Positions 20,954 through 32,081 of a stretch of 64,000 nucleotides of DNA are shown one piece after another. The stretch spans positions 5,417,318 through 5,481,317 of the forward strand of contig CM030934.1 in the NCBI GenBank assembly GCA_018136815.1. Reading direction: 5' to 3'. Source of the DNA: Isochrysis galbana (Eukaryota; Haptophyta; Isochrysidales; Isochrysidaceae). Position 1 is the first letter of the stretch. Each line of letters opens with the position of its first letter. A model generated the notes under the pieces. That model did no database searches, had not been told where the DNA came from, and saw only the letters and a list, made by a program, of their open reading frames with translations. Made by a program: the position numbers and the translations under genes.

Positions 20954-23542
20954 TCATGGCAGTGCACCACTTTCTTTCATAAAATAGCTCGCCGTAGACG
21001 TGTCCAACCAATCTTCCATTTCAGCCATGAGCATGTCGGGCGTTGCCACCTCTTGCTGATGGACTAGCCACTGCAAAGCGTCCGCCTCATCGGGCCAATC
21101 AAATAACGGCACTACGCCCTCGGCATCGCAGCGGAAGCGCTCGACGAATGAGCAACAAAAGTGCACCCATCGCAACAGCAAGGCATCGTTGAGGCTGGAG
21201 TGGAAGCGGCGAAACTCGAGCGTGCCCAATGTCGTCACGCGACGCAAATTGAGGCTGCAACAACGGCCGATTAGCGTGGCAGGAGTTGAATTACCGACGC
21301 CGAAGAGCAAGCTTACCCGTGTGGCCTCGTCTTTCGCTGAACGGTAATCTTCGGAAATGAGGGCGGCTCTCACTGCGCGCACAAATACAACTACGTCTGC
21401 GTACCCTGCACGAGCAGGCGGGGGAGGGGGTGCCGACCCCTGCTCCCACACTCTCTCTTGCCAACCGAACTCGGCTCCGGTGGCGTAGAGAGGCGCGGCC
21501 CAAGGCTCGCGCCACGTCCAAGGGCGAGCAAACCTGACATGTGGGGTGGCAGAGGCCCAAGGAGTGGAGGGTCAGGTGGAGATCGAGGGGAACGGCCTCA
21601 GCTAGGAGGGAGAGGGTGACAGCATCATCCAAGGACGCGCTAGGCCGGATCTTGCGCAGCCATGGATGGCAAACACGCTCTCCCAGGTCGCCCAGTCAAA
21701 CGAAGGTGATGCCAGCGGCAAGAGCCTGCGGCTCTTCGCGAGAAGGATAATGCTTGAGGACAGGGTGAATATTGATAGTGTGCCTGTTGGAAGCGAGCTC
21801 CGCTATGACGGCTATTCTATAGGAAGACCTCGGCCCGGGTGATCTCACCTCATTGTGACGAGGTCATACCTAACCCAGGCGGCCCACACCGCCAAGAGCT
21901 CTCTCGCACGCAGTGTCTGGCCCCCAGCGCAGTCGGAGCGCACATTGACGTGAACGTGGAAAGATGTGGCGGCGTGGCCCGTTGCTTCAGATATTGGTGG
22001 CGCCCCAGCTCCTGAGATGCGGACAGCATGAAGAAAGGCACGCATCTCCATGACGCCTCCCTTGGCAAGGTTCAATGCTCCTTCGTATGCACCGCCTGGA
22101 TGTTCAGCACTAGCCGTGAAGGAGGTCATACATGACCGCGATCCTGAAGCTTGTGCGCAGTCAGGTGACGGGGATAGCAAGGCGGCGGGGCTCGAATCCA
22201 TCAGGTGCGCGCACTCAGAGCTCGACACAACCGGGGTTGGAGATGCCGTCGGTGGGGGCGATTTAAATTCCGTCTTCATGATCCCCCGTCCTCCGGACAG
22301 CAAGCACATGCCGCCATCCGGCTCCAAAGCTCCAGAGGTTGACGCGGCAACATCGGTTCCCCAAGACGGCAGACCCCCCGCCCGTCGCAACACTTGAGTC
22401 GCAAGATCCTCCGAACAATAGGAGATATGATCATCGGGCTCTTGCTGCCAAAGCATGCAGCGCGACGCAATGTAAGATGCCGTCATTTGGCACCAAGGCA
22501 CCGAGTCTGGTGGCAAATCCGGAGGGCACGGCACGCCCATATGCTCTGCTTGGGCAGTCAGCGTTTCGAGCGGGCTAGCTGCTTGTCCCGTTGACGGCAA
22601 TTGGGTTGGCTCTGCCCTCACCGTTCGCTCGCTGGTTTTGCATGGCCTTACGTACACTCCTTGCATGAGAGCTTGTGCCGCTTCCAAGAAGCGAGGTTGC
22701 AGCTCTTCGAGCTTGCTTCTCCACGCACCGTCCGCTCGAGGTGTCGGGGAGAGGGTCAATACTTCAATCTCAATCCCCAGAGCACGGTCGGGAAGGCGGC
22801 GCAATGGGGGCAGCTGAGAATGCGGATTGGAGGAAGGCTCATGTGCTCGTCCCTCCAAGGGCGCTGCGGAGCGACTATGGACTACGTCACTGCTTGATGT
22901 CGTTTCAGATCCAACAGTAGTCCTCGGTGCATCAGCCTGGTCTGGGGCTGCAGCGATTCCGCAGGGCTCTCCAGCAAAGGGAGGCAAGGCCAGGAGCCCA
23001 TCAAGACGGATTGGTTCTCGGAGTGGTACAAGGCAGTGCAAGTGCCGGCTTCCGGATTCCCACCGTAGGCATGCGACCACCACTTCACCTGGCGCCAGAT
23101 CGCGCACACTGAATGTAAGAGAGAGCGGAGCGCCGGCCAAGCCCTGCGTGGATGAAAGCTCCACGCCCATATGTCGGACTGAGAGGCGCGGCACGCCCTG
23201 CACCTCACTTGGCTCCAAGCCGCCCCAGTCAACGTGCACTGTTAGCTCGGAGCGCGTCCAGAAGGCGTGCCAGCCGACGGCGGTATCGCGCAGGACGGAA
23301 TGCGACGCGCCAGGTGGCATCATTTGACGCAGTACGAAGGCACCCCATGGGAGCGAGCTGCGGAGGCGCGGCGGCCCGTCGTTAAAGCTGTAGCCAGCGG
23401 CACGAGGCCGTTCCAAAAGTCTCGTAGGCGGCGGCGCATCAGCCGGGACAGCGGCGCAGCCGTGCTCGGCCTCGTCGAGCGCGAGCATCATCTGCTCCCT
23501 TCCCTCCTCGCTGTCCGCGTCCAGCTCCCCCTCGAGCCACAT
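20954..23542 (-). CDS. Amidoligase-2-like enzyme (GS-fold COOH-NH2 ligase), two exons
   Basis: Exon 1 is 23542-21849, the intron 21848-21534 (315 bp, GTGAGA...TGTCAG) and exon 2 21533-20954. The 2-nt phase at the donor is completed exactly at the acceptor. This gives 757 residues from ATG 23542. The first 210 residues are unassigned. The catalytic domain shows ALGIEIEVLT (about 257), KTEFKSPPP (about 424), ATSFHVHVNV (about 525), PLYATGAEFG and finally RRVTTLGTLEFRRFHSS. This order (GIEIE, E-x-S/P, FHVHV, T-x-EFR) is that of the amidoligase-2 family, which belongs to the glutamine-synthetase-fold COOH-NH2 ligases and forms amide bonds between carboxylates and amines. The acceptor is unknown. 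An 82-bp GTAAGC...TTGCAG stretch in exon 2 stays in frame and is treated as coding. Confidence 0.75.
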
Positions 23543-24066
23543 CGGGGCAGCGAGGGCGCCCCCTTCCCCCTCCCCCACCCTCCTGCACGCCCACGGCGCG
23601 CTCTCCCGCCAAAAAGACCTCCCTCAAGGTCTCTCCCGTCCGCTCTCTCCTCTCTTCCCCCCCTCTCCCTCTCCTCTCTCTCCCTCTCCTCTCTCTCTCT
23701 CTCCTCTCCCCTCCCCTCGCCCCTCTCTCTTATCGCTTCATCCCCCGCCCCCCCCCCCCCCCGGTGCACCTGCGGTGGGTGGGTGGGTCACGGGTCCTCG
23801 GCTCCTCGGCGACTCAAGACGGTCCAGAGCTCTCCCTCCTCTCTCAAGTATGTACTTGACGCGGCGGCTCTTTACTGATACTGGCCGAGCCAACCACGCT
23901 CACTAATCGGACACAACTTATATCTTTAGAAAGCCCCAGGTCACGTTCCGTCGAGCGTAGGACGGATTCGATTGAGCCAACAAACGTCCATGGTTCGGTT
24001 TCCATGCGATTTCAAACAGTATTGTGTTCTTATGCAGAGGGCGCAGTACTAGTACTAGGTAGTACT
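23543..24066. promoter_or_regulatory. CT-rich upstream region of the amidoligase gene
   Basis: On the plus strand 23,640-23,735 is nearly pure CT/CCT (GA on the gene strand), followed by a C-rich run at about 23,748-23,762. This continues the pattern of polypurine leaders upstream of the genes in this window. From 23,880 on I see no gene. Confidence 0.4.
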
Positions 24067-24300
24067 AGATTCAACTTTATGCGTGATTTAGTCATAGTCA
24101 TAGGCATAGGGTGTAGGGTGAGGGTGGTCAAACAGGGTTTTTTATCAGGGGTAAGAAAATGACCATCTCATAGGGCGGTCAAACAGGGACTTTTAAACTA
24201 CTAGTAAGGGTTGGGCTGCACATTTTTGCATTTTTTGACCGTGCTGGCGCGATGGCGCGATGCCCAATAAAAAACCTCCAGGGGGGGCCACCTGCCACGT
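24067..24300. repeat. Dispersed repeat, part shared with 40254-40345
   Basis: GGGCGGTCAAACAGGGACTTTT (24173-24194), AAGGGTTGGGCTGC, TTTTTTGACCGTG, GCGCGATGCCCAA and CTCC(A/G)GGGG occur in the same order at 40254-40345. A partial copy of the first motif (GGTGGTCAAACAGGG) lies at 24124, so the unit is locally repeated. 24,300-24,890 otherwise holds nothing recognisable. Confidence 0.7.
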
Positions 24301-25000
24301 GCCACTACGAAAATCTTAGCCAAGAACCAAGAAATAGAAATGGTGCGATTCCCCCCCCCCCCCTCCCCCCTCCCCCGCCCCCCATATCATATGGATGGAT
24401 CGTCGAAAACGCGCACGCAGCGCGCCCGGCAGCATGAGTTCGATGTTGGGCTCTCCGGGCCTCACGGCCTTACTCGTCACTCGGAGACTCGGAGACGTCA
24501 GACGTCCGACGTGTCCACACAATTCCTGACATCCTAGTCCTTCCACCCCTACGACTGTATTTTGGATTTTGGCCAAAATAGAGGGTAGCCCCCCACTGAA
24601 GAGAGGTACCTCCAGGTGGTCCATGTGTCCTCTAGGCTCGGACATGCTCAGAACATCTGTGGTCGACCGCGCGGACCATACACCATACATCTCGTTGGGC
24701 GGACGGCGGACGGACGGCGGATGCGGGGATGCGTGGTCTGCACGCCGTAACGCCGTAACATTAATTAACATTAGTTCTAGCTCAATCCCAATCCCTTACA
24801 TGGAGTCCTTCCAGCACAAAAGAGTCCATTTCTCAGCCACAACCACCCACAACCCCATAAATCCATAAAAAAGTTGAATGGCTCTCTCTAGCTCATACGC
24901 TATATATACCACCACATGTGTGCAGCCCAACCGCCAGGCCATTGATTGAGCTTGAAGAGCCCACCGTGTGGCCGCATGTAAAGTGCAAAGTGCGGCAGTG

Positions 25001-25100
25001 NNNNNNNNNNNNNNNNNNNNNNNNNNNNNNNNNNNNNNNNNNNNNNNNNNNNNNNNNNNNNNNNNNNNNNNNNNNNNNNNNNNNNNNNNNNNNNNNNNNN
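25001..25100. other. Assembly gap (100 N)
   Basis: Exactly 100 N, the conventional length for a gap of unknown size. Sequence on the two sides cannot be assumed contiguous. Confidence 1.
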
Positions 25101-25154
25101 TGCGCGGGCCAACCCCGCCACCCCTTCCGCCCTGCAGCGGGGGGGAGGATGACC

Positions 25155-25209
25155 GGATTCGACCCGGTGTCTCGCCATCCTACAAGCAGGACCGCAAACC
25201 ACTGAGCCA
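25155..25209 (-). ncRNA. tRNA-like pol III promoter (A and B boxes), tRNA relic or SINE head
   Basis: Reading the minus strand, TGGCTCAGTGG (25209-25199) is a perfect A box and GGGTCGAATCC (25165-25155) a B box with one change (T54 to G). A T-arm stem ACCGG/CCGGT is intact. The acceptor and D stems do not pair, so it is not a functional tRNA. The spacing suits a type-2 pol III promoter. It is next to the assembly gap, so a SINE body could be missing. Confidence 0.5.
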
Positions 25210-26173
25210 CGCGACTCGGACGCGTAAACGCGTCCAAGTGCGAAAAACATATACTACTATACATTTACCTATTACCTAGGGCTGGGGGTCCCTTGTTTGC
25301 CCCACCCGATGAGACAGGCGGGCACCGCGAAAGCGCGGCGCCAGACGAAAACGACTCAAGAGGCGGGGGCCACAAAACAAAAAGACAAAAAAAGTAAACG
25401 ACGCGTGCGTTTACGTTTGTTTACGGAATTTAGCTAACAAGCCTGCCCCAGCCCGCCCCCCATCCGCCTGGCCCGTCGTAGTGCACGCGGGCCCACCCCC
25501 CGTATGGGGGGTAGCGGGTAGCGGGAGCGGGGGTGAGAATGTTGGGTTTAGGCGATGGCGAGTGTGATACCGGAGGGGTGTGAGTCAGTGAGTCAGTAGC
25601 AGCATAGCGGGCAACTTCAAGAATATTTTTTTACCGCTCTCATCAGCCGCCCATCCGTCATTCGCGTGGGCGGCTCCCTTCTCCGGTGTGCTCCCCATCC
25701 CAATGCCTCCTATGGACCTCACAGAGGATGTTACATCTCAACACCCCTTTCCACACATTCAAGCACATCTTGGCTTGGCTCGCTCGAGCCAGTCGGTCAC
25801 AGGGCTAGAGCTAGAGCGAGCTGCTACGGGCAATCCCATCTAGGGCACAGAACTGGGCGTCTGCTAAGGGAATAGGGGCCCGCGCCGCCCGCGCTAGATT
25901 CGCACCTCGCGCACACAATGGCTAGCACACACATTCGGAAAGACACTTCGTCTAGTTATGGACGGAGGGAAAACATCATGTGCGAGTACACTAAGCACTA
26001 CCTCATCCCGGCCGCGTCGAGGCACGCTTGCACACGGCGTGCATTCCCAAGAAGGCTAGGTCGCGCAAAAAAAAAAGTGCCGCACAAACTGAATGAATCA
26101 CAAGAGTAACATGGAGCGCGGAGGAGTGTGTCGCTTCGCCGCGAATATGTGTTTTGAGATGACGAAATAGATG
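25210..26173. repeat. Repeat-derived intergenic DNA
   Basis: 25,480-25,632 (GTAGTGCACGCGGGCCCACCC, GGGTTTAGGCGATGG, then AACTTCAAGAATATTTTTTT) resembles 20,280-20,400 and the end of the copy near 41,560-41,642 (CACCTTCAAGAATTTTTTTT). It probably marks element termini. No gene is supported up to the 3' end of the RabGAP gene. Confidence 0.4.
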
Positions 26174-29130
26174 TCACTCTGCGAGCGCCCGCGATATCCG
26201 TTCATCCAAGGCGCCATATGCTTGCGAGCTCGTCTTCTCGCCATCTACCACCCTTACCGCTTGCGGGAGTGCCACCGCCATCTCTGTCGGCGGCATGGCT
26301 TGCAAAGGCGGGTTGGACAGTTGCGGACTGCTACGAACGGGCCAAGCAAGAGTACAGTCTCCTTGCTTGTCTAGGATGCCTAGCCCATCAGTGCTTACAA
26401 GTCGAGGAATTCGAACGGACATGATCGCCGTTAACTCACTAGGCTTACTCGAAGGTGGCAGTGTCTTCGAATCACTTGCATCGCCGGATCGTAAATGCTC
26501 GTGCGACGTTGCTGTCGTGTCTGAATCCTTTGCGGCACCAGCAGCTTCTACTGCAAGAGAATCACGTGCATGCGAGATTATTTCTCCCAAGACCGCGTCC
26601 GCTTCGTCTGATATCGCCCCTCTTTTTTTGGGAGTATCCGAGGTGTAAAGCTCAATACTGCGCGCAAGCAGCTCGTGCAACGGTACCCTTCCGTCGAAGC
26701 TCTGAAGGCCCTTCAAAGCCGTGGCGAAGTCCGGCGCGGACATGATCAGTGCCCGATGGGCCATCACCATCGCGACGCAAAAATAGAGGAGGAGCTCGAA
26801 CCTGTAGGAGGGCATGCGCGGAGCAACGTTTACACTGGGGACTTGTGCATGCCCGTCATCAGAGCTCTGACATGTCTCAAAGTGAAGCGGATGCTGTCAC
26901 TGAAGCTGAAAGCAAAGTCTGACCCCGAATTTGGCAATAAAGATTACGGATGTACATGTATATCCCAGTCTCTAGGACGTGGCTGCTCATTGCATGAGGC
27001 GCAACGAATGTTTGCCACTTATGGCCTTCGTAAGAGATGGCTGGCAATCTTGACGTACCGTTGTGGGTCTGCAAAGAGCGAGTCCCAAAGGCGCAACACG
27101 TCGGGAAGATCAAGCTCCTACAAAACCGTAAAGGCGATTTTGTCGTTGCCATTGATTGGCGAACAATCATGAATATCTCTCAATGGATCTAGGCCTAAGC
27201 AAGTGTTCTCCCCCACAACATGATCACCTGGGTCATTAGCAAGGAGATCCATCGGAATGCGTAGAAGGTGGGCGCTACGCCAAGCCGGTCGAGTGCGGCT
27301 GCTAACGCCGAATCCTTTGATCGGAGCAAAGCGTCGAATCGCGCGATTCGCGCCGAGATGCCAAGCTCAGTGTAATCAAGCTTGGAGCAAAAGTGATCAC
27401 GTACCTGAACATGAGGGAAGATGCGCCGCCATAGGTCGCGGGAAGGGCGAAAGATGTGAGCTGAAGCGAATCTACGGGAGGCAGTGGGCGGAGAGTACAG
27501 ACTGTGTACCAGACGCTTGCAAAGCAAGAGGAGTGCACACTAGAGCCAGAGGGCACCTGGGACTCATGCCCCAACAATCCATCGCCATTGGGATGGATGT
27601 TCTAGCTCGCACCTCCGACATGAGCGCCGTGAAGCAAAAGAAGGCATCTGCCTCGACCGCTTGCAATGCAGACTGAGCGATTGACACTCCGCACAGCGAC
27701 CTACCCTTAATGAATGAACCTCGGAAAGCCACCTCAGCATCACTGGATGTAGCGCTCGTTTCCGCCTCGTCAGTCCCTGCCTCACTCTCCCCCGCCTCTT
27801 CATCTTTCAGCCCTTGGAAGAAGTCGGCCACAACCTCACGCATACCCGCATCAGCTTCCAGTTCAGCACAGAAAGCATAGTATATGGGTGCCACCAACTC
27901 GTTCATCCCCTACATGACAATTCGCATAGGTTAGACCTCAAAGCTAACCAGAGGAGGGTCATCTTTTCATCAGGGAGGCAAAACAGAAGATGATGGGGTA
28001 ATTCTAGCAACCCCGCTAGCTCCTTCCCTTTTGTGTGCAAGGTGCATGTTGCGCGTGAGAGTGTGCACCTGCACATAGCGAATACCCGGATTAAGCTTAG
28101 CGTATAGAAAGAGCATTCGCCCTATTGCCTCGGCGTGCAATCTGCCGCGCGGACGTTCCTTACAGAAAAACATGTATTGGGGGAGGGTACGATCGACGTC
28201 TTTCTGTATCTCGAGGCGGAGGTTCTGATCCGCCTGCCACCTTAGAAAAATCAAGGGTTGGGTTGGGGAGTGCGAGCGTCTCACAGTCGTGGAACATTAA
28301 ATAGCATGCCTAGAAGACGGCGGTGTTTCGTGTGCAACCCCATCCCTTCCAGAGGGGAAGGCAAGTGACGAGATGAGATGCTCGACCTCAAGGCACAAGG
28401 TTCCCGAGCAAGCTCATTTCGAGGTCTCTCACAAGTGGCGATGTCAAGCAGCTCCAATTCGTATAGTGCAGCGTGGGCGGGCGTACTCTTTCCCTGCCGA
28501 GGCAGCGCTTGAAGCTAGGCGGTCGTCTACTGCCGCTACTAGTGGATGATCTTCGATGTATCGTGGAAATCCGTCAAGGGGATGGCCTTCCGACATGCTT
28601 GAGACTGAGTTAAGTTCTTTTGCGTGAGGGTCGATCGTAAGCTCCTGCCTCCAGCTGGCGTAGATTTCGCGCTTCGCTTTCAAGTGGGCGGCCCACTCCG
28701 ACCGATCGGGCGGCAAGTAGCCAAGCATCAACTTCCAGGCGATCGCACGTAGCCTGGGGGTGGAAGCCATACCGTCTGGCACTCCATCGGCAAAGCATAG
28801 CCTGCGTAGTGGCTCGTAAGGCACACTAGCCTGTTGTAGCAGGTTGGAGAAGGCGGCCTCGCGCTGTACGGGCGTAAGCTGCGCCGATCTGCTGAGTCCG
28901 CCCACAGGCTCCCGCGAGAGACGTTCCCTCGCTGCCGCTCTTGCGGCAGCCGCCCGCGCGGAGAGCTCGCTCGCAGCGCTCCTTGCCCTCTCCCACGTCT
29001 CGGAAGTTGCGGCGCGACTAAGTGCGTCGGAGGCGGCTGCGCGCATCGCGGAGAGGTTGATTCCACCGAAGCGGGAGCCAGAGTCCGCCTCGTCCACCAT
29101 CCGCTCACCTGCAGCGCTGCTGGACGCCAT
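26174..29130 (-). CDS. TBC1D13-like Rab GTPase-activating protein, six exons
   Basis: Exons (5' to 3') are 29130-28487, 28240-28069, 27909-27613, 27404-27228, 27117-27059 and 26801-26174. All five introns are GT-AG (110-257 bp) and phases agree at every junction, giving 658 residues. Diagnostic segments are LRAIAWKLMLGYLP, LEIQKDVDRTLPQ, IGRMLFLYAKLNPGIRYVQ|GMNELVAPIYY, EADAFFCFTALMSE|VRDHF, FYAFRWISLLMTQ|ELDLPDVLRLWDSLFAD and FELLLYFCVAMV. This matches TBC1D13 (the LNPG.RYVQGMNE and AEAD.FFCF signatures). The family uses a dual Arg/Gln finger; the canonical IxxDxxR here reads IQKDVDR and the YxQ motif YVQ, both intact. It would stimulate GTP hydrolysis by a Rab in membrane traffic. A Ser/Thr/acidic-rich tail of about 170 residues extends beyond the domain, and exon 3 has an acidic insertion. 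A retroelement lies 24 bp upstream of the ATG. Confidence 0.93.
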
Positions 29131-29154
29131 CCACGCCGCCAGAAGGTGAGGGGG

Positions 29155-29331
29155 CGTCAGAGTTTTATTGTTGTGTTAGTATAACCTTAGTGCTGCGGGA
29201 CCGTAGCCCTTCGACGGCAACGGAGCCCCTACCCCGCGATGGGGGTGTGCGCGGTTGGCGCATGGCTCGTCCGGTGTATGTGGCTAGGAATGCTAGCTAA
29301 CAAGATGTCATACGACGCTATAAGTTCTAAC
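29155..29331 (+). repeat. Left LTR
   Basis: Begins CGTCAGAGTTTTATTG and ends ATAAGTTCTAAC. It is the same as 32368-32544. The ends are not the usual TG...CA, so the exact border may be off by one or two bases because both sides are G-rich. The segment AATGCTAGCTAACAAGATG lies near the end of both. Confidence 0.85.
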
Positions 29332-29346
29332 GTGGTACCCCCGCCG
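29332..29346 (+). other. Putative primer-binding site
   Basis: GTGGTACCCCCGCCG immediately follows the left LTR. Copia PBS sequences often begin TGGTA and pair with a tRNA 3' end, usually initiator Met. The match here is short. Confidence 0.4.
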
Positions 29347-29946
29347 AGAGGTCACCGCAATCTCCATGACACCAGCGCGCGCGTCGACGCTCAAGGGTGC
29401 AACACATCATCGAATGGACTCGACGCATTCGATGAAAATCTTTCCTTCGAATTTGTGGCTGCCGAGCGGGCCACACGTTCCCACAACTGGTGGGACCTGG
29501 ACAATATGGTCAGTCTACACAAATTCTTCAGTGGTGGCCGATACCAGATCCGCAAGCATTCACCAGTTCAAGGGTGGGAAGGACACTTTACCACATCGAA
29601 TCACTCCAAGCACCCCTCAGCTCTTACTTCTACGGCTGTGGGGGTCGTGCGGCGAAGGCAACGGCCGTCCGCTCTGCACCACGGCGCCGGGCAGGACGAT
29701 CCTCGTCGAATCCCCCCGGACGCCATCACGCGGAAAGGTCATCCCGGGCCGGCATGGTCTCCACAACTCGCTCAACACGAGCAGGAAGACTGCCATTGCT
29801 ATGGGGAAGATTCGATCTCGACGGTTCAAGATACGATCTCCCCCTCGCATAACTGCCCGTCTTCCCCGCTTGTATCGTGGCAGAAAACTGCCCGCCTGTC
29901 TTCTCTGTCCCACGCCGCGGGCGATTTCCAGGAATCGCAGATCGTC

Positions 29947-30263
29947 CCCCGCGCGGGGAAAACGCCGCGGGGCGCCGTCAGGAAGCTGCAGTTTCCCCCC
30001 GGCGCGGGGAGACCGCCAAGAGGCCCGCCCACGCACCAGGAAGAAGGACCGCCGAGCGTTCCCCGCGCGGGGGGAAATATTCCCCTCGAGAAAAGGGCTC
30101 CGGGGACGACTCCGCCCGCCGTTCTCCGCGCGGGGGGAAAGCTGATGAGGCCTCCCTCCGCTCGCCCCACCTCGCGAGAGGGGGGGGCCCCGTGGGGGAA
30201 GCCCTCCGCTGGGCGCTCGCGGACGGACGAGCTGCTGGCCTCTCCCCCCCCCGCGCGGGGGGG
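29947..30263. repeat. Six CCCCGCGCGGGG-type palindromes at about 63-bp spacing
   Basis: Palindrome centres lie near 29952, 30003, 30066, 30129, 30192 (degenerate CCCCGTGGGG) and 30254, that is spacings of about 50, 63, 63, 63 and 62. The intervening stretches of about 50 bp are only weakly alike. The array is inside the retroelement, between the left LTR and gag. Long frames are open through it on both strands (29239-30738 plus, 30426-29617 minus). Confidence 0.7.
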
Positions 30264-30668
30264 CGGCCGAACGGTGCAGCAACGAATCACAGTCGCCCCA
30301 GGTGAACGGAAACTTTTTCCCAAACACCTTCCGTTCTTCTATTACGACGACTGGGAATTCTACTTCGTCCCTGCTGGCACGGCTGGTCACTCCCTTGTTC
30401 CAGATGCAATCTGGTGCCATCTCCACCGCTCGAGGAACCGAAAGCGCCGAGGCCTCCTGGTGTCCCGTTCACTCTTCACAGGGTGGCGTTCCATCTTCAC
30501 AGGGTGGCATCACGCGAACCAAAATTGGACTGCTGGTCATTTGGCAGGCCAGGACTTTGAAAAGGCGCCATTCATGGCCACTTCACTGTCAGATCATGAG
30601 ATTTTGAGGGAATCCTCACAGAATTCTGGTGAGGCTATTTTTGATGCTTTCATGCTCAATGTCTCTGA

Positions 30669-32081
30669 TCGCGATTGGGCGATTGGGACCGGAAGAAATA
30701 TCCCCTCTGTCGCCCCTTTGATGGGCAACGTGGTTTAAGCTTTGAACGTTTTGAACGGGAGATTGGTGTCTCTTTAGCCGCCATCCAGGCTGAAAACGAT
30801 GAAAATGATCTTGATCAAACTCGCCGCGGCACGGATATCGGAGGCGATGTTTGGGCTCAAACACACGGAAATCCCACTCAAGCACAAGCCAGGCTCAGAG
30901 CACGCCGCAACAAACGATTGTTCAAAGAGCTCTACTTCCACATCACAAATCAACACTTAAGGGACCACATGTTTGCCAACTACTCTAACGACGGGCGCCA
31001 AGCGTGGCTATTTCTTGAAAATCAGTGTCGAGTGGTTACCACTTCGCTCGAAATGATAGCTCTTGATCGACTCTGGTACGACGCTAACTTCGACACCGTT
31101 GGCATTGATGAGAATACCATCCATCTCTTCACACACCACCTTTTCGGTCTCAACTCTGATCGCCCGGCTACTCACCAAAAGACTCAAGAAGATTTCAGCA
31201 TCAAGCTACTTCAGTGCCTATCTACATGTGAGCATGGAGCGCTTCAACTAGAAGCGATCAATGAGCTCCAAGGCACTCCCGGTACTTGGCGCTTCAAGAA
31301 AATCCTCCCTACGCCGCCTACTCCGGATGGGACCGCTCCGCCGCCTCCAGCCTACGCGCGAGACTTTCATGCGCTCCAAGAATGGGTGGACAAGGTATGG
31401 CGATCTTTGGTGAGGGATGGAGCTATTCGGCGTCGAGCCGCTCGTCACCGCGGTGCTGCCGCCGGCCGGCCAGATGCGATGATGATCGAAGAGCGGGATA
31501 ATGATGAAGACCACGAAGCTCTAGCCACCGCTTCAGATGGCAAAGCTACGCTCTTCTCACTATCTGACTGTCTAAGGCAAGAAGTTTGCTGGAATTGCCG
31601 CGGCCTAGGACATCGCCGCGAACAATGCCCATCAGCGAAAGGGGTTCGCCCTATCGCCGCCGCTATATCCACCCTTAAACAATCATTAGACCGATTGCAA
31701 GCGCGGCGAAGTGGAAACGGTGCCGGACTAGCCAAGGGGCGCGGGAAAGGTCAGCGCCAACGACGACCATTAGGCCGTGGGGCTAAAGACCTTCGCTTCG
31801 TACTCAATGTTCTCGAGTTTCTCGAAGCCGAATATAAACTCCCGGCGACAATCTTCTGCGATAATTCAGCTACCGTTGCGTCCATCAAGAACCCTGGCGT
31901 AAAAGGACGCACTCGACACTACGACAATTGGATCTGGTTTGGTCGCAAACAATATCTCGATCGTGTTTCCATACCGATGTGGATATCGACTGAAGATCAG
32001 ATCGCTGATATGATGACCAAGGCGCTTGAGAAGAATAAATTCGTAAAATTTCGCAACCTCGCGCTGGGAGCATCAAATTAA
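30669..32081 (+). CDS. Gag-RNase H fusion polyprotein of the LTR element
   Basis: The frame opens after a stop at 30666 without a nearby ATG. The upstream plus frame (29239-30738) carries the likely gag start MLNVSDRDWAIG, so a one-base shift near 30675 probably splits the original ORF. The gag part has the Copia-type N-terminus KKYPLCRPFDG and SFERFEREIGVSLA. A CCHC-type zinc knuckle follows (CWNCRGLGHRREQC, about 310-323 residues in). Then, after a basic GKGRGKGQRQRR linker, it jumps to the RNase H end (CDNSATVASIKNP, RTRHYDNWIWFGR, TEDQIADMMTKAL). Protease, integrase and reverse transcriptase are absent. The join is in frame, which suggests deletion rather than decay by frameshift. It could still make particles and be mobilised by an intact relative. 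Confidence 0.85.
   Translation, partial: SRLGDWDRKKYPLCRPFDGQRGLSFERFEREIGVSLAAIQAENDENDLDQTRRGTDIGGDVWAQTHGNPTQAQARLRARRNKRLFKELYFHITNQHLRDHMFANYSNDGRQAWLFLENQCRVVTTSLEMIALDRLWYDANFDTVGIDENTIHLFTHHLFGLNSDRPATHQKTQEDFSIKLLQCLSTCEHGALQLEAINELQGTPGTWRFKKILPTPPTPDGTAPPPPAYARDFHALQEWVDKVWRSLVRDGAIRRRAARHRGAAAGRPDAMMIEERDNDEDHEALATASDGKATLFSLSDCLRQEVCWNCRGLGHRREQCPSAKGVRPIAAAISTLKQSLDRLQARRSGNGAGLAKGRGKGQRQRRPLGRGAKDLRFVLNVLEFLEAEYKLPATIFCDNSATVASIKNPGVKGRTRHYDNWIWFGRKQYLDRVSIPMWISTEDQIADMMTKALEKNKFVKFRNLALGASN

Noticed and set aside
25140..25222. Functional tRNA gene
   Set aside because: A and B boxes are present, but acceptor and D stems do not pair and T54 is changed.
29947..30263. CRISPR array
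   Set aside because: Cores are short GC palindromes that vary in length, the genome is eukaryotic, and no Cas-like gene is near. Reported instead as a palindrome array in a retroelement.
29239..30738. 500-codon protein starting inside the left LTR
   Set aside because: Most of it crosses the LTR and GC palindromes, and only the last part resembles the start of gag. Treated as the shifted 5' part of the gag frame rather than a separate gene.
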